Assembly (NCBI RefSeq): GCF_900188025.1
Contig: NZ_FZNO01000011.1
Location: 62,001-126,000 of the forward strand
DNA from: Blastococcus mobilis
GTDB taxonomy: Bacteria > Actinomycetota > Actinomycetes > Mycobacteriales > Geodermatophilaceae
DNA: 64,000 bases
Reading direction: 5' to 3'
How positions within the stretch are numbered: the first letter of the stretch is position 1; the number at the start of each line of letters is the position of its first letter. The translations under genes were made by a program, and so were the position numbers. Shown here piece after piece: positions 8,658 to 17,810 of this stretch. The notes under the pieces were generated by a model. That model saw nothing but the letters and a program-made list of their open reading frames with translations, was not told the origin of the DNA and made no database searches.

Positions 8658-10502
8658 GTGACGACTCCTGCCACCACTGATCCGGCCCGTATCCGGAACT
8701 TCTGCATCATCGCCCACATCGACCACGGCAAGTCGACGTTGGCCGACCGGATGCTCGAGGTCACCGGGATCATCGAGGCACGGCAGATGCGCGCCCAGTA
8801 CCTCGACCGCATGGACATCGAGCGTGAGCGCGGCATCACCATCAAGGCGCAGAACGTGCGCCTGCCGTGGAAGCCGCGATCGGGCGAGCATGCCGGTGAC
8901 GAGTACGTCCTCGACATGATCGACACCCCGGGGCACGTCGACTTCACCTACGAGGTGTCCCGGTCGCTGGCCGCCTGCGAGGGCGCGGTCCTCCTGGTGG
9001 ACGCCGCGCAGGGGATCGAGGCCCAGACGCTGGCCAACCTCTACCTGGCGCTCGAGAACGACCTCACGATCATCCCGGTCCTCAACAAGATCGACCTGCC
9101 TGCAGCTCAGCCGGAGAAGTACGCCGCGGAGATCGCCCACATCATCGGCTGCGACCCCGACGACGTCCTGCGGGTCAGCGGCAAGACCGGTGAGGGCGTG
9201 CCGGAGCTGCTCGACCGGATCGTGCAGGAGATCCCCGCCCCGACCGGTGTGGCCGAGGGGCCCGCCCGGGCGATGATCTTCGACTCGGTCTACGACATCT
9301 ACCGCGGTGTCATCACCTACGTGCGCGTGGTCGACGGCCGCATCTCCGCCCGCGACAAGATCAAGATGATGTCGACCGGCGCGACGCACGAGTTGCTCGA
9401 GATCGGCGTCATCTCGCCGGAGCCCAAGCCGGTGGAGAGCCTCGGGGTCGGGGAGGTCGGCTACTTCATCACGGGTGTGAAGGACGTCCGGCAGTCCCGG
9501 GTCGGCGACACCGTCACCCTGCAGCGCAAGCCGGCGGCGGAGTCGATCGGCGGCTACCGCGACCCGAAGCCGATGGTCTACTCCGGCCTCTACCCGATCG
9601 ACGGCAGCGAGTACCCGTTGCTGCGCGAGGCGCTGGACAAGCTGCTGCTCAACGACGCCGCGCTGACCTACGAGCCCGAGACCTCGGCGGCGCTCGGGTT
9701 CGGCTTCCGTGTCGGCTTCCTCGGCCTGCTCCACCTGGAGATCGTCCGGGAGCGGCTCGAGCGCGAGGCCGGTATCAGCCTCATCTCCACCGCACCCAAC
9801 GTGGTCTACCGCGTGGTCATGGAGGACGGCTCGGAGATCACCGTGACCAACCCCAGCGACTGGCCGATGGGGAAGATCTCCACGATCTACGAGCCGGTCG
9901 TCAACGCCACGATCATCGCGCCCAGCGACTACACCGGCGCGATCATGGAGCTCTGCCAGGGCCGCCGCGGCCAGCTGGGCGGCATGGACTACCTGTCGGA
10001 GTCCCGGGTCGAGCTGCGGTACACGCTGCCGCTCGGCGAGATCATCTTCGACTTCTTCGACGCCCTGAAGTCGCGCACCCGCGGCTACGCGTCCCTCGAC
10101 TACTCCGAGGCCGGGGAGCAGGAGTCGTCGCTGGTGAAGGTCGACATCCTGCTCCAGGGCGAGGCCGTCGACGCGTTCAGCGCCATCGTGCACAAGGACA
10201 AGGCCTACAGCTACGGCGTCATGATGGCCGGCAAGCTGCGCGAGCTCATCCCGCGGCAGCAGTTCGAGGTGCCGATCCAGGCAGCCGTCGGCTCGCGGGT
10301 CATCGCCCGCGAGACCGTCCGCGCCATCCGCAAGGACGTCCTGGCCAAGTGCTACGGCGGTGACATCACCCGCAAGCGCAAGCTGCTGGAGAAGCAGAAG
10401 GAGGGCAAGAAGCGGATGAAGATGGTCGGCCGCGTCGAGGTCCCCCAGGAGGCGTTCGTCGCCGCCCTCTCCACCAACGAGTCGACCGCTTCCAAGAAGT
10501 GA
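8658..10502 (+). CDS. lepA: Elongation factor 4 (LepA)
   Basis: Translational GTPase that back-translocates or remodels ribosomes under stress, 614 residues. Motifs: G1 AHIDHGKS at residues 19-26, G3 DTPGH near 88-92 and G4 NKID near 143-146. EF-G-like domains II, III and V follow, then the LepA-specific C-terminal domain with its basic tail ([19 protein letters not shown]). The GTG at 8658 is chosen because it places the conserved [17 protein letters not shown] close to the N-terminus; the upstream open frame is a shadow of rpsT. It overlaps the MOSC gene by 4 bases. Confidence 0.97.
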   Translation: MTTPATTDPARIRNFCIIAHIDHGKSTLADRMLEVTGIIEARQMRAQYLDRMDIERERGITIKAQNVRLPWKPRSGEHAGDEYVLDMIDTPGHVDFTYEVSRSLAACEGAVLLVDAAQGIEAQTLANLYLALENDLTIIPVLNKIDLPAAQPEKYAAEIAHIIGCDPDDVLRVSGKTGEGVPELLDRIVQEIPAPTGVAEGPARAMIFDSVYDIYRGVITYVRVVDGRISARDKIKMMSTGATHELLEIGVISPEPKPVESLGVGEVGYFITGVKDVRQSRVGDTVTLQRKPAAESIGGYRDPKPMVYSGLYPIDGSEYPLLREALDKLLLNDAALTYEPETSAALGFGFRVGFLGLLHLEIVRERLEREAGISLISTAPNVVYRVVMEDGSEITVTNPSDWPMGKISTIYEPVVNATIIAPSDYTGAIMELCQGRRGQLGGMDYLSESRVELRYTLPLGEIIFDFFDALKSRTRGYASLDYSEAGEQESSLVKVDILLQGEAVDAFSAIVHKDKAYSYGVMMAGKLRELIPRQQFEVPIQAAVGSRVIARETVRAIRKDVLAKCYGGDITRKRKLLEKQKEGKKRMKMVGRVEVPQEAFVAALSTNESTASKK

Positions 10503-11155
10503 GCGCGCGGCTGGAGGCCGTCTGCGTCTCCGGGGCCGAGCTGCTGCCGCTACCCGGCCGGAGGCCGAACCGCAGCGGGATCGACAAGAAGCCGGTGGCC
10601 GGACGCGTCGCCGTCCACCAGCTGGGCCTGGAGGGCGACGTCCAGGTCAACCGCAAGCACCACGGCGGCGAGGGCCAGGCGGTCTACGCCTACGCCCAGG
10701 AGGACGCCGATTTCTGGATCGCCGAGCTCGGCCGCGAGCTTCCGCCCGGCCGGTTCGGCGAGAACCTGCGGGCCAGCGGTCTGGACCTGACCGGCGCGCT
10801 GCTCGGGGAGCAGTGGCGGATCGGGACGGCGCTGTTCGAGGTGACCGCGCCGCGTATCCCGTGCGCGAACTTCGCCCGCTTCTGGGACGAGCCGCAGCTG
10901 GTCAAGCGCTTCAGCGACCGAGGCGCGACGGGCGCGTACCTGCGGGTCCTGGAGACCGGCGAGATCGGCGCGGGGGACGCGATCGATGTCGTCCACCGTC
11001 CGGACCACGCGGTCACGACCGGCCGCACGTTCCGGATCCTCACGACGCAGAAGTCCCGCGTGGCCGAGCTCGCCCCGGCCCTGCACCACCTCCCGGTGAA
11101 GGACCAGCCCAAGCTGCGGGCACGCATCGACGCGCGGACCGGCGTCAGCGCCTGA
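10499..11155 (+). CDS. MOSC domain-containing protein (YiiM-like)
   Basis: MOSC domain protein of 218 residues, of the family that handles molybdenum-cofactor-bound sulfur and includes YiiM hydroxylaminopurine reductases. Typical elements are [18 protein letters not shown] (residues 26-43), the [14 protein letters not shown] segment, FGENL near 86-90, and the conserved cysteine in RIPCANF near residue 122. The GTG start overlaps the lepA stop by 4 bases, so it is translationally coupled to lepA. The stop is only 16 bases from the convergent VOC gene. Confidence 0.88.
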   Translation: MSARLEAVCVSGAELLPLPGRRPNRSGIDKKPVAGRVAVHQLGLEGDVQVNRKHHGGEGQAVYAYAQEDADFWIAELGRELPPGRFGENLRASGLDLTGALLGEQWRIGTALFEVTAPRIPCANFARFWDEPQLVKRFSDRGATGAYLRVLETGEIGAGDAIDVVHRPDHAVTTGRTFRILTTQKSRVAELAPALHHLPVKDQPKLRARIDARTGVSA

Positions 11156-11171
11156 ACGCGGGTGCTGAGCC

Positions 11172-11582
11172 TCAGTGGAGCCAGGGAGCGTGGGACAGGC
11201 CCACGATCAGTCCCTCCGCCGTCTGGAGCCGAGCGACCGTCTGTCCCCAGGGCTCGGTCCGCGCGCCGTGCAGCAGACGGAACCCGCCGCCCTCGAGCTC
11301 CGCAGCCCCCTCGGCCACGGCTTCCGGGTCGGCGAGCTCGAACTCGATGCTGACCTGGGGTACTGGTCGGTCGGGCGGCCAGGTGTCCGTACCGCAGCAG
11401 GCCCGTGCCGCCTCGGCGAGGGGCCAGACGCCGAAGTGCTTGCTCCCGTCGATCCGCTCGCTGGCGAAGTAGTCCCCGTCCAGCCGCTCGAGGGGGAGCC
11501 CGAGGGCCGACACGTACAGCTGTCTGCTCGTGGCCGGGTCCGGCGCGATGACGCTGACGCTGGCGATGAACTGCACGTCCAC
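11172..11582 (-). CDS. VOC family (glyoxalase/bleomycin-resistance fold) protein
   Basis: Small protein of 136 residues with the two beta-alpha-beta-beta-beta modules of the vicinal-oxygen-chelate fold. It starts VQFIASVSVIAPDPATSRQLYVSALGL, typical of glyoxalase-like dioxygenase domains, and ends with GLIVGLSHAPW. Substrate and metal ligands cannot be assigned with confidence. It is a single gene convergent with the MOSC gene. Confidence 0.8.
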   Translation of the reverse strand: MDVQFIASVSVIAPDPATSRQLYVSALGLPLERLDGDYFASERIDGSKHFGVWPLAEAARACCGTDTWPPDRPVPQVSIEFELADPEAVAEGAAELEGGGFRLLHGARTEPWGQTVARLQTAEGLIVGLSHAPWLH

Positions 11583-11709
11583 GACCCACAGACTGGCATC
11601 GATCCAGCGGGTTCGGCGTTCTCGCCGCCTCCGCCTGCTCGCGGCGGCGACGCGCTACTGTCCGCCGCGGTACGCCGGGGACCCCACCCGGCCCCACGGG
11701 AGGGTTCAC

Positions 11710-12411
11710 ATGCGCCGCACGGCCGCGCCACTGCTCGCGTTCGCGCTGTTCGTCGTCCCTGCGCTGTCGGCCTGTGGCGGAGCCGCCACCGAGACGGAGT
11801 CGCCCGCCGACCTGCTGGCGCACGCCAAGCACACCCTCGACGAGACCGAGAGCCTGCACTTCGTCCTGGACAGCGAGGGTGCGCCGGAGACCGGCACCGA
11901 ACTCGTGGGCGGCGAAGGGGACATCGCCCGGCCGGCGTCCTTCGAAGGCACCCTGAAGGTGCTCGCGATGGGGTCCACCCTCGATCTGGCGGTGGTCTCG
12001 GTCGACGGGACCGTCTACGCCCAGCTGCCCTTCGCCTCCGGGTTCAGCGTCGTCGACCCGGCGCAGTTCGGTTTCGGTGACCCGGGCGTGCTGATCGACC
12101 CCGACACCGGCATCTCCCAGCTGCTGGCGGCAGCCGAGAACGCGGAGCTGGGGGAGGAGCGCCGGGTGGACGGCGAGGTCGTCCGTGAGGTGACCGCCGA
12201 CCTGCCCGGTGAGCTGGTGGAGCAGATCCTCACCAGCGAGGACCCGGCGCGCGCCGTCCGCGCCCGTTTCTCCATCGCGGAGGAGAGCGGGGAGCTGCTC
12301 CGCGCCGAGCTGACCGGGCCGTTCTTCACCGCCGAGGAGGACGCCACGTACACCCTCGAGCTGAGCGATTTCGGGGCCGATGTCGAGATCACCGCACCGA
12401 CCACCGGCTGA
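11710..12411 (+). CDS. LppX/LprAFG family lipoprotein (LprG-like)
   Basis: Secreted lipoprotein of 233 residues. The N-terminal signal peptide ends in a lipobox L-S-A-C with the lipidated Cys at about residue 21. The mature part is the LppX_LprAFG fold, a half beta-barrel with a hydrophobic pocket; the DLLAHAKHTLDETESLHF segment is characteristic. In Mycobacterium the relative LprG carries triacylated lipids and works with the MFS protein encoded next to it (Rv1410c/P55). The same pairing occurs here, because the MFS gene overlaps this one by 32 bases. The ATG is at 11710 after AGGG. Confidence 0.87.
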   Translation: MRRTAAPLLAFALFVVPALSACGGAATETESPADLLAHAKHTLDETESLHFVLDSEGAPETGTELVGGEGDIARPASFEGTLKVLAMGSTLDLAVVSVDGTVYAQLPFASGFSVVDPAQFGFGDPGVLIDPDTGISQLLAAAENAELGEERRVDGEVVREVTADLPGELVEQILTSEDPARAVRARFSIAEESGELLRAELTGPFFTAEEDATYTLELSDFGADVEITAPTTG

Positions 12412-14167
12412 GCCGGCGCCGGGCGCGGTCCAGCGCTCCGCGCCCGGCCTCCCGGTCGTCGTCCTCGCGACCCTGGCGGTCCTGGTCACCGCGGCCGACA
12501 CCTACGTCGTCGTCCTGGCGCTGCCCGACATCCTCACCGGTGTCGGCGTCGGGCTCGACGAGCTGCAGCGGGCCACCCCCATCGTCGGAGGCTTCCTGCT
12601 CGGCTACACCGCGACGCTGCCGCTGCTGGGACGGCTGGCCGACCTGCGCGGGCGGGCCCCCGTGCTGGTCGGTTGCCTGCTGCTGTTCGCGCTGGGGTCG
12701 CTGCTCACCGCCACGGCCGACGCGCTGGGTCCCGCCGTCCTCGGCCGGGGCCTGCAGGGCATCGGCGCCGGAGGCCTCGTGCCCGCGACGCTCGCGCTCG
12801 TCGCGGACCGTTGGCCGCCGGAGCGGCGGGCGCTGCCCCTCGGCGTCGTCGGCGCGGTGCAGGAGGCCGGCGCCGTGCTGGGGCCGCTGGCGGGCGCCGC
12901 CGTGCTGGCGTTCGCCGACTGGCGGGCGATCTTCTGGCTGAACCTGCTGCTGGGGCTCGGGCTGGCGGCCGGCGTCGCGGTGGCGGCGCGGACGCGGCGT
13001 CCCGACGTCGTGGGCCTGGCCCTGGCCGCCCTCTCCGGCCTGGCCGTGGGCCTCCAGCTGGCCGAGCCGGCGGTGCTGGCCGAGGACGTCACCCTCGGGC
13101 TGCTCTACGTGCCGCTGGCCGAGCCCTGGCCGTGGACGACGCCGCTGGTGCTGGTCGCGCTGGTCGCCGCCGCGGGCCTGGTGGCGCGCAGCCTCGCCCA
13201 CCCGACCGGCGCACTCCTGCCGCTGCGAGGACTGGGCGGACGCGCGCGCGAGGTCGACGCGCTGGGGTCGGCGCTCGCGGTGGTGGCGCTGGGGTCGCTG
13301 GTGTGGGCGTTCGCCGCTGCGGACACCGCCACGCAGGTGGTCGCCCACGGCTGGCTGCTGCTGCCGGTGGCCGCCGTCGCGGCGCTGCTGTTCGTGCTGC
13401 AGGAGCGGCGGGCGGCCGACCCCGTGCTGCCGCTGGACGCGCTGCGCCCGGTGGGTGCCTGGGGTGCGCTGGTGGTGAACCTGCTGGTGGGCGTGGCGCT
13501 GGTGGCGGCGCTGGTGGACGTCCCGCTGTTCGCGCGTGCCACCACGACGCCGGGTGACCAGCTGGGCGCCGCGCTGGTGCTCCTGCGGCTGCTGATCGCC
13601 GTCCCGGTGGGCGCGGTCGCCGGCGGCTGGCTGTGCCGCCTGGTCGCGCCCAGGTGGGTCGCCGCGGGCGGGATGGCGCTGACGGCGGTGGCGTTCGTGG
13701 CGATGACCGGATGGGGGGAGCGCTCGCTCGACGGTGCGGGGTCGACCGTCGTCCTGCTCGCCGCCGGCCTGGGGTTCGGGCTGGCCATCGCGCCGGTCAA
13801 CGCGGTGCTGCTGGCCGTGACCGCGTCCGCGGTGCACGGCAGCGCGAGCGCGCTGGCCGTGGTCGCGCGCACCGTCGGGATGCTGGTCGGGCTCTCCCTG
13901 CTGACCGCGGTCGCGCTGCGGCGGTTCACCGCGGCGATCGACGCGATCGGCTCGCCCTTCGAGCTGTGCCCGCAGACCCCTGCCGACTGCCCGGCCTACG
14001 ACACCGCCACCGACGCGGCCCTGCTCACCCAGCTGCACACCGTCTTCGCCGGCGCGGCGATCGCGGCCGCGCTCGCCGCCGTCGCCGCCGTCGTGCTGCT
14101 CCGTGGCGCTGCGGTCGGGGCCGCGGCGGTCAGGGGCGCGGCGGTCAGGGGTTCAGCGCGAGCCTGA
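12380..14167 (+). CDS. MFS transporter, DHA2/P55-like, partner of the LprG-like lipoprotein
   Basis: Polytopic exporter of 595 residues with about 14 predicted membrane helices and MFS motif A-like GRLADLRGRAPV near residues 83-94. A periplasmic loop near the C-terminal end (about 520-545) contains CPQTPADCPAYD with two cysteines, as in P55-type transporters. It overlaps the lipoprotein gene by 32 bases, so the pair is co-expressed. The context suggests export of lipid or lipid-like molecules handed to the lipoprotein, inferred from the mycobacterial LprG-P55 pair. The C-terminus overlaps the convergent Clp-N gene by 23 bases and ends in an alanine/arginine repeat. Confidence 0.86.
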   Translation: MSRSPHRPPAEPAPGAVQRSAPGLPVVVLATLAVLVTAADTYVVVLALPDILTGVGVGLDELQRATPIVGGFLLGYTATLPLLGRLADLRGRAPVLVGCLLLFALGSLLTATADALGPAVLGRGLQGIGAGGLVPATLALVADRWPPERRALPLGVVGAVQEAGAVLGPLAGAAVLAFADWRAIFWLNLLLGLGLAAGVAVAARTRRPDVVGLALAALSGLAVGLQLAEPAVLAEDVTLGLLYVPLAEPWPWTTPLVLVALVAAAGLVARSLAHPTGALLPLRGLGGRAREVDALGSALAVVALGSLVWAFAAADTATQVVAHGWLLLPVAAVAALLFVLQERRAADPVLPLDALRPVGAWGALVVNLLVGVALVAALVDVPLFARATTTPGDQLGAALVLLRLLIAVPVGAVAGGWLCRLVAPRWVAAGGMALTAVAFVAMTGWGERSLDGAGSTVVLLAAGLGFGLAIAPVNAVLLAVTASAVHGSASALAVVARTVGMLVGLSLLTAVALRRFTAAIDAIGSPFELCPQTPADCPAYDTATDAALLTQLHTVFAGAAIAAALAAVAAVVLLRGAAVGAAAVRGAAVRGSARA

Positions 14168-14711
14168 GCTCGGCACGGAGGGCGGGCAGGTCGACGCCGC
14201 GGTCGTGCAGCACCTTCATGGCCAGTCCCTCGCCGTCGCGGATCAGGCCGAGCAGGATGTGCCCGTCGGTGATGCTGCGCGACTTCATGGCCAGCGCCTC
14301 GCGCAGCGACAGCTCCAGCACCTTCTTCGCCCGGGGCGAGAAGGGGATGTGCCCGCCGCGCCTGCCACCCGGGCCACGCGCGCCGACGGAGCGGTCCTCC
14401 GAGCGCTTGTCCAGGGCGCCCGGGCCGAACGCCTCCTCGACCTTGTCCCGGATCGCGTCCAGGTCGATGCCCAGGCTGCCCAGCGCGTCGGCGTCCAGGT
14501 CGTCTCCCGTCACGAGGGTGCGCACCGCCTCCACCACCGCTGCGTGGCTGATGCCGTGGCCGCTGAGGGCCCGTGCCGTCGTCGCCCCCGGATGGGCCAG
14601 CATGCTCAGCAGGAGGTGCTCGGTGCCGATGCGGGGGTGCCGGAGTGCCCGTGCCTCCACCTGGGCCCCGATGACCACGTTCCGGGCCTCGTGCGTGAAG
14701 CGTTCGAACAT
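14145..14711 (-). CDS. Clp N-terminal-domain protein without ATPase (ClpC adaptor-like)
   Basis: A 188-residue protein made of two Clp-N repeats (residues 1-75, MFERFTHEARNVVIGAQVEARALRHPRIGTEHLLL; and about 100-180, ending HDRGVDLPALRAEL) with no AAA+ module. Such stand-alone proteins are common in Actinobacteria and may act as ClpC decoys, adaptors or substrate binders; this is inference. It lies 2 bases after the small HTH gene on the same strand, so the two form an operon controlled by the operator at 14954-14999. Its stop lies inside the convergent MFS gene. Confidence 0.85.
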   Translation of the reverse strand: MFERFTHEARNVVIGAQVEARALRHPRIGTEHLLLSMLAHPGATTARALSGHGISHAAVVEAVRTLVTGDDLDADALGSLGIDLDAIRDKVEEAFGPGALDKRSEDRSVGARGPGGRRGGHIPFSPRAKKVLELSLREALAMKSRSITDGHILLGLIRDGEGLAMKVLHDRGVDLPALRAELRLALNP

Positions 14712-14713
14712 CG

Positions 14714-14947
14714 TCAGTCCCTCCGTCGGAGCGGCCCTCGGCCGCGGGCGTACTTCTTGTGCACCGCCTGCCGGCTGACGCCGAGCTGCTCGGCGATCTG
14801 CTCCCAGGTCCAGCCCTGGTCGCGCGCGTTGTCGACCTGCAGCGCCTCCAGGCGCTCGACGAGGACGCGCAGCGACCGGACCGCCTTCAACCCGATCGAC
14901 GGGTCGCGGCTCGCGGCGGCGGCGGCCACCTCTGCTGTGTCGACCAT
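14714..14947 (-). CDS. Small helix-turn-helix protein paired with Clp-N gene
   Basis: A 77-residue protein with a C-terminal helix-turn-helix (GWTWEQIAEQLGVSRQAVHKKYARG) after a helical N-terminal half (VRSLRVLVERLEALQVDNARDQ). It is probably the autoregulator of the pair. The ATG at 14947 is chosen over a TTG at 14956 because a -10 box TAGGTT (minus strand) ends 8 bases before that ATG, giving a leaderless start; the TTG would lie inside the palindrome. The Clp-N gene follows after 2 bases. Confidence 0.8.
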   Translation of the reverse strand: MVDTAEVAAAAASRDPSIGLKAVRSLRVLVERLEALQVDNARDQGWTWEQIAEQLGVSRQAVHKKYARGRGPLRRRD

Positions 14948-14953
14948 GGCTGT

Positions 14954-14999
14954 CAACCTAGGTTGCCTTCACGGGCTGGTGTCAACCGAAATTGACACC
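14954..14999 (-). promoter_or_regulatory. Promoter with embedded operators for the HTH/Clp-N operon
   Basis: Two symmetric elements sit on the promoter. CAACCTAGGTTG (14954-14965) is a perfect 12-bp palindrome that contains the -10 box. GGTGTCAA-N6-TTGACACC (14978-14999) is a perfect 8-bp inverted repeat whose one arm supplies a TTGACA -35 on the minus strand. GGTTGACA therefore occurs twice in direct orientation plus once inverted. A dimeric HTH protein bound here would block RNA polymerase, consistent with autorepression by the 77-residue protein. Confidence 0.55.
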
Positions 15000-15010
15000 G
15001 GCAGTGGAAG

Positions 15011-15057
15011 ACGCGCTGAGCGCCCTCATCCGGGCGGGTCGAGGGCGCTCAGCGTGT
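15011..15057 (-). terminator. Strong hairpin terminator of the MDR oxidoreductase gene
   Basis: A 17-bp stem (14 perfect pairs CGCTGAGCGCCCTC/GAGGGCGCTCAGCG, then a G-T, a C-G and an A-T pair) closes a 13-base loop. It lies 66 bases beyond the stop of the minus-strand oxidoreductase and upstream of the HTH promoter. Confidence 0.65.
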
Positions 15058-15122
15058 GTTGATCATGGAGCGGGTGGGCCGGGATCGGCGGCCGGGCTCA
15101 GGACCCGGGTGCAGCGCGACCC

Positions 15123-16088
15123 TCAGAGCGTGAAGACGATCTTCCCGGCGGTGCGGCCCTCGAGCATCCGCTCGAAGCCCTCGCGGGCCTGCGTCAGCGG
15201 CAGCTCGACATCGATCTGCGGCCGGATCCCGGTGGCGCTGCACAGCTGGATGAGCGACTCGAGCTCGGCACGGGTGCCCATGGTCGAGCCGATGACCGAG
15301 AGCTGGGTGAAGAAGATCCGGTTGAGCTCGGCACCCGGGTTGAAGCCGGTGGTCGCGCCGGAGATGACCAGCACGCCGCCGGGCTTGAGCGACTTGATGC
15401 TGTGGCTCCAGGTGGCCTCACCGACGGTCTCCATGACCCCGTCCACCCGCTCGGGCAGCCGGGCGCCGGTCTCGAACGCCTGGTCCGCGCCGAGGGCGAG
15501 GGCCGCGGCCCGCTTCTCCTCGCTGCGCCCGGTCACCCACATCCGGTAGCCGGCGGCCTTCCCGAGCACGATCAGCGCCGTCGCGACGCCGCCGCTGGCA
15601 CCCTGCACGAGCACGGTCTGCCCAGGCCGCAGCCCCGAACGGACGAACAGCATCCGGTAGGCGGTGAGCCAGGCGGTCGGGAGACAGGCTGCCTCGGCGA
15701 AGGACAGGTCGGCGGGCTTGGGCAGCACGTTCCGCTTCGGGACGACGACCTTCTCGGCCATCGTGCCCTGATGCAGTTCGGAGAACAGCGTCCGCTTGGG
15801 GTCCAGCGTCTCGTCGCCGGTCCAGCCCGGGCTCGCGACCACGCCGTGGACGACGACCTCGTTGCCGTCCTCGTCGAGGCCGGCGGCGTCCGTGCCGAGG
15901 ATCATCGGCATCCGCTCCTGCGGCAGGCCGATGCCCTGGAGGCTGAACAGGTCGTGGTGGTTGAGCGAGACGGCCCTGACCTGGATCGTCGTCCAGCCGT
16001 CGGGCGCCTCCGGCTCCGGTCGGTCACCGACCTCCAGGACGGAGAGCGGGTCCTTCGGGGCGGGCGTGGAGACGAAGGCAGCAAGCAT
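15123..16088 (-). CDS. Zinc-independent MDR oxidoreductase (quinone-reductase-like)
   Basis: Medium-chain dehydrogenase/reductase of 321 residues. The N-terminal GroES-like part contains LNHHDLFSLQG and LGTDAAGLD. The Rossmann part has the nucleotide loop GASGGVATA near residue 168, then WVTGRSEEKRAAALALGAD. The structural-zinc cysteines of classical alcohol dehydrogenases are not evident, so an NADPH-dependent quinone or enoyl reductase is more likely. It is a single gene, ended by the strong hairpin at 15011-15057 and divergent from the gene at 16161. Confidence 0.85.
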   Translation of the reverse strand: MLAAFVSTPAPKDPLSVLEVGDRPEPEAPDGWTTIQVRAVSLNHHDLFSLQGIGLPQERMPMILGTDAAGLDEDGNEVVVHGVVASPGWTGDETLDPKRTLFSELHQGTMAEKVVVPKRNVLPKPADLSFAEAACLPTAWLTAYRMLFVRSGLRPGQTVLVQGASGGVATALIVLGKAAGYRMWVTGRSEEKRAAALALGADQAFETGARLPERVDGVMETVGEATWSHSIKSLKPGGVLVISGATTGFNPGAELNRIFFTQLSVIGSTMGTRAELESLIQLCSATGIRPQIDVELPLTQAREGFERMLEGRTAGKIVFTL

Positions 16089-16160
16089 GGTCGGACGCTA
16101 GCCGAGCGTGATCGCGACGGCGACGGGAGTTCCGGCCACCGCGTCCCTATGCTCCGCCGC

Positions 16161-17024
16161 GTGATCACGACGCGGGTGGCCGGGCGGGGCATCGACGCCG
16201 TGACCCGTGGCTGGGTCAGGCTGACCGGACGGCGGGTCGACCTCGGTCGCGAGGCGTGGCTGGCCGGCCCCACCGGCGACGTCGATCGGATCGGCGACGC
16301 CTGGCTGGAGCGCGAGATGGCCCGCTGCGACGGCCGGGGCGGCGAGCAGGCCGACGGTGCGGGCCTGCTCCCGTCCCTGTCGGTGCTCGACGGGATCGGG
16401 TTCGACGCCGCGGCACTGCGCCCGGAGGTCCGCGACTTCTACGAGCACACCTCCTGCTGGCGGCTGCAGGTCTGGGCGCAGTGGTCGTCGGCCGCCTGGC
16501 CGTTCGGCTGGCTCGTGTCGGCGGTCTTCGCCCGCCGGCTGGAACAGCTGAGCCTGCCGCTGCGCCCGCTCGACGTCGCCCACGGCATGAGCAGCGACGT
16601 CCGCACCGTGGTCGGTCCCGACGGCCGGCTGATCGGCACGTCGTGGCACCGCCGGCTGCGCTCGACCGGCGACACGGTGTTCAGCGGCTGGTACGGGACG
16701 GTCACCCCGCCCGGCGCCGCACGACCGAGCGTGCGGGTGATCTTCCCGCTGCCGCACGGGCGGCTCGTCGTCCTGCTGCGTCCGACGGCAACCGCCGACG
16801 GGGCGCTCCTGCTGACCTCGGGGCCCGGGGCCTGGGGTGAGGACGGCGCCTACCTGGTGGTGCAACCGCACGGAGGTGACCGCGCCTGGGCCCGCCGCAT
16901 CCCCGTCCACGAGCGGTTCGACGTGCACGTCGACGGTGAGGGCGTGCTGCGCACCGACCATGCGATCACGCTCTGGCGGCTGCCGGTGCTCCGGCTGCAC
17001 TACCGCCTGGACCGGGTGGACTGA
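16161..17024 (+). CDS. Conserved hypothetical protein
   Basis: A 287-residue protein I do not recognise. It has no signal peptide, although a hydrophobic WSSAAWPFGWLVSAVFA stretch lies near residue 110. The C-terminal half is rich in short beta strands (VRVIFPLPHGRLVVLLRP) and ends WRLPVLRLHYRLDRVD. The GTG at 16161 is chosen because TATGCT at 16148-16153 is a good -10 at leaderless spacing; a much longer open frame upstream is the shadow of the divergent oxidoreductase. Composition matches its neighbours, so there is no sign of recent transfer. Confidence 0.65.
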   Translation: MITTRVAGRGIDAVTRGWVRLTGRRVDLGREAWLAGPTGDVDRIGDAWLEREMARCDGRGGEQADGAGLLPSLSVLDGIGFDAAALRPEVRDFYEHTSCWRLQVWAQWSSAAWPFGWLVSAVFARRLEQLSLPLRPLDVAHGMSSDVRTVVGPDGRLIGTSWHRRLRSTGDTVFSGWYGTVTPPGAARPSVRVIFPLPHGRLVVLLRPTATADGALLLTSGPGAWGEDGAYLVVQPHGGDRAWARRIPVHERFDVHVDGEGVLRTDHAITLWRLPVLRLHYRLDRVD

Positions 17025-17053
17025 CGTCGCCCGGGCGTGGCCCAGAGCTGCCC

Positions 17054-17647
17054 TCAGCCGCGTGCCGGCGGGCAGATCCCTGTCACGTGGCGGAGCTCGC
17101 CCCGTTCGCCGGTCGCCTCCGCGTCGATCCTCAGCTCCGGGATGGTCACCTGGACGGTCCCGGTGACGGCGGCCTCGCGGGCGATGACGGACAGGAGGCA
17201 GCGCACCCCCGGCCCGGGCGGGATGACCTCGAAGCGCAGCGGTCCCTCGCCGTCCCAGACGACCCCCTCGACCACGGCCGTACCGGAGACGTCCGGCCCG
17301 GTGGGGGAGGAGCACGCCAGTGGCAGCGTGCCCGCCGTGGAGGCGAACGTGAGCGTCCGCACGGTGGCGGGGATGTTGTCCTCCTCGCCGGTCACGCACT
17401 CGTATCCCGCGACGAAGACCTCCAGGTCGGCGAACGGGGCACGATCCTCGGGAGCGAAGACATCGAGGAACACCGTCATGCCGGGCACCTCGGCCGAGGG
17501 CAGCGCCGCCAGCGCGTAGTCGTCGTTCGTCACGGTGACGCCACCGCCCGCGGGCGGGGTGGCGCCGGCCGTGGCAGCACCGCTCCACCCCAGCGCGGCC
17601 GCGACCACCCCGACGGTCATGACCCGGACCGCTCCTGTGCTCCTCAT
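17054..17647 (-). CDS. Secreted hypothetical protein
   Basis: A 197-residue product with a clear Sec signal peptide (basic MRSTGAVR, hydrophobic VMTVGVVAAALGW, cleavage near ATA-GA). The mature part is beta-rich and contains four cysteines (in AGYECVTG, LPLACSS, VRCLLS and TGICPP) that could form two disulfides. No enzyme motif was recognised; it may be a cell-surface or extracellular beta-sandwich protein. The ATG at 17647 has a purine-rich GGAAGGGGGA ribosome-binding site upstream; longer alternatives would bury the signal peptide. Its stop is 30 bases from the convergent gene at 16161-17024. Confidence 0.7.
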   Translation of the reverse strand: MRSTGAVRVMTVGVVAAALGWSGAATAGATPPAGGGVTVTNDDYALAALPSAEVPGMTVFLDVFAPEDRAPFADLEVFVAGYECVTGEEDNIPATVRTLTFASTAGTLPLACSSPTGPDVSGTAVVEGVVWDGEGPLRFEVIPPGPGVRCLLSVIAREAAVTGTVQVTIPELRIDAEATGERGELRHVTGICPPARG

Positions 17648-17810
17648 CGCAGGTCCCCCTTCCTCGGCGGGCGCACCGGCGCGCGCCCGCGGGAGCACCG
17701 TGGCACCCGCGCCCCGCGGCGTCATCCGGCCCCCGCGCTGCCGCGCTCCGCCGTCGGCGCGTCGGCCGGACACGCCGGATCATCCGCCCCGCGAAGACCC
17801 GCCGAGGACG

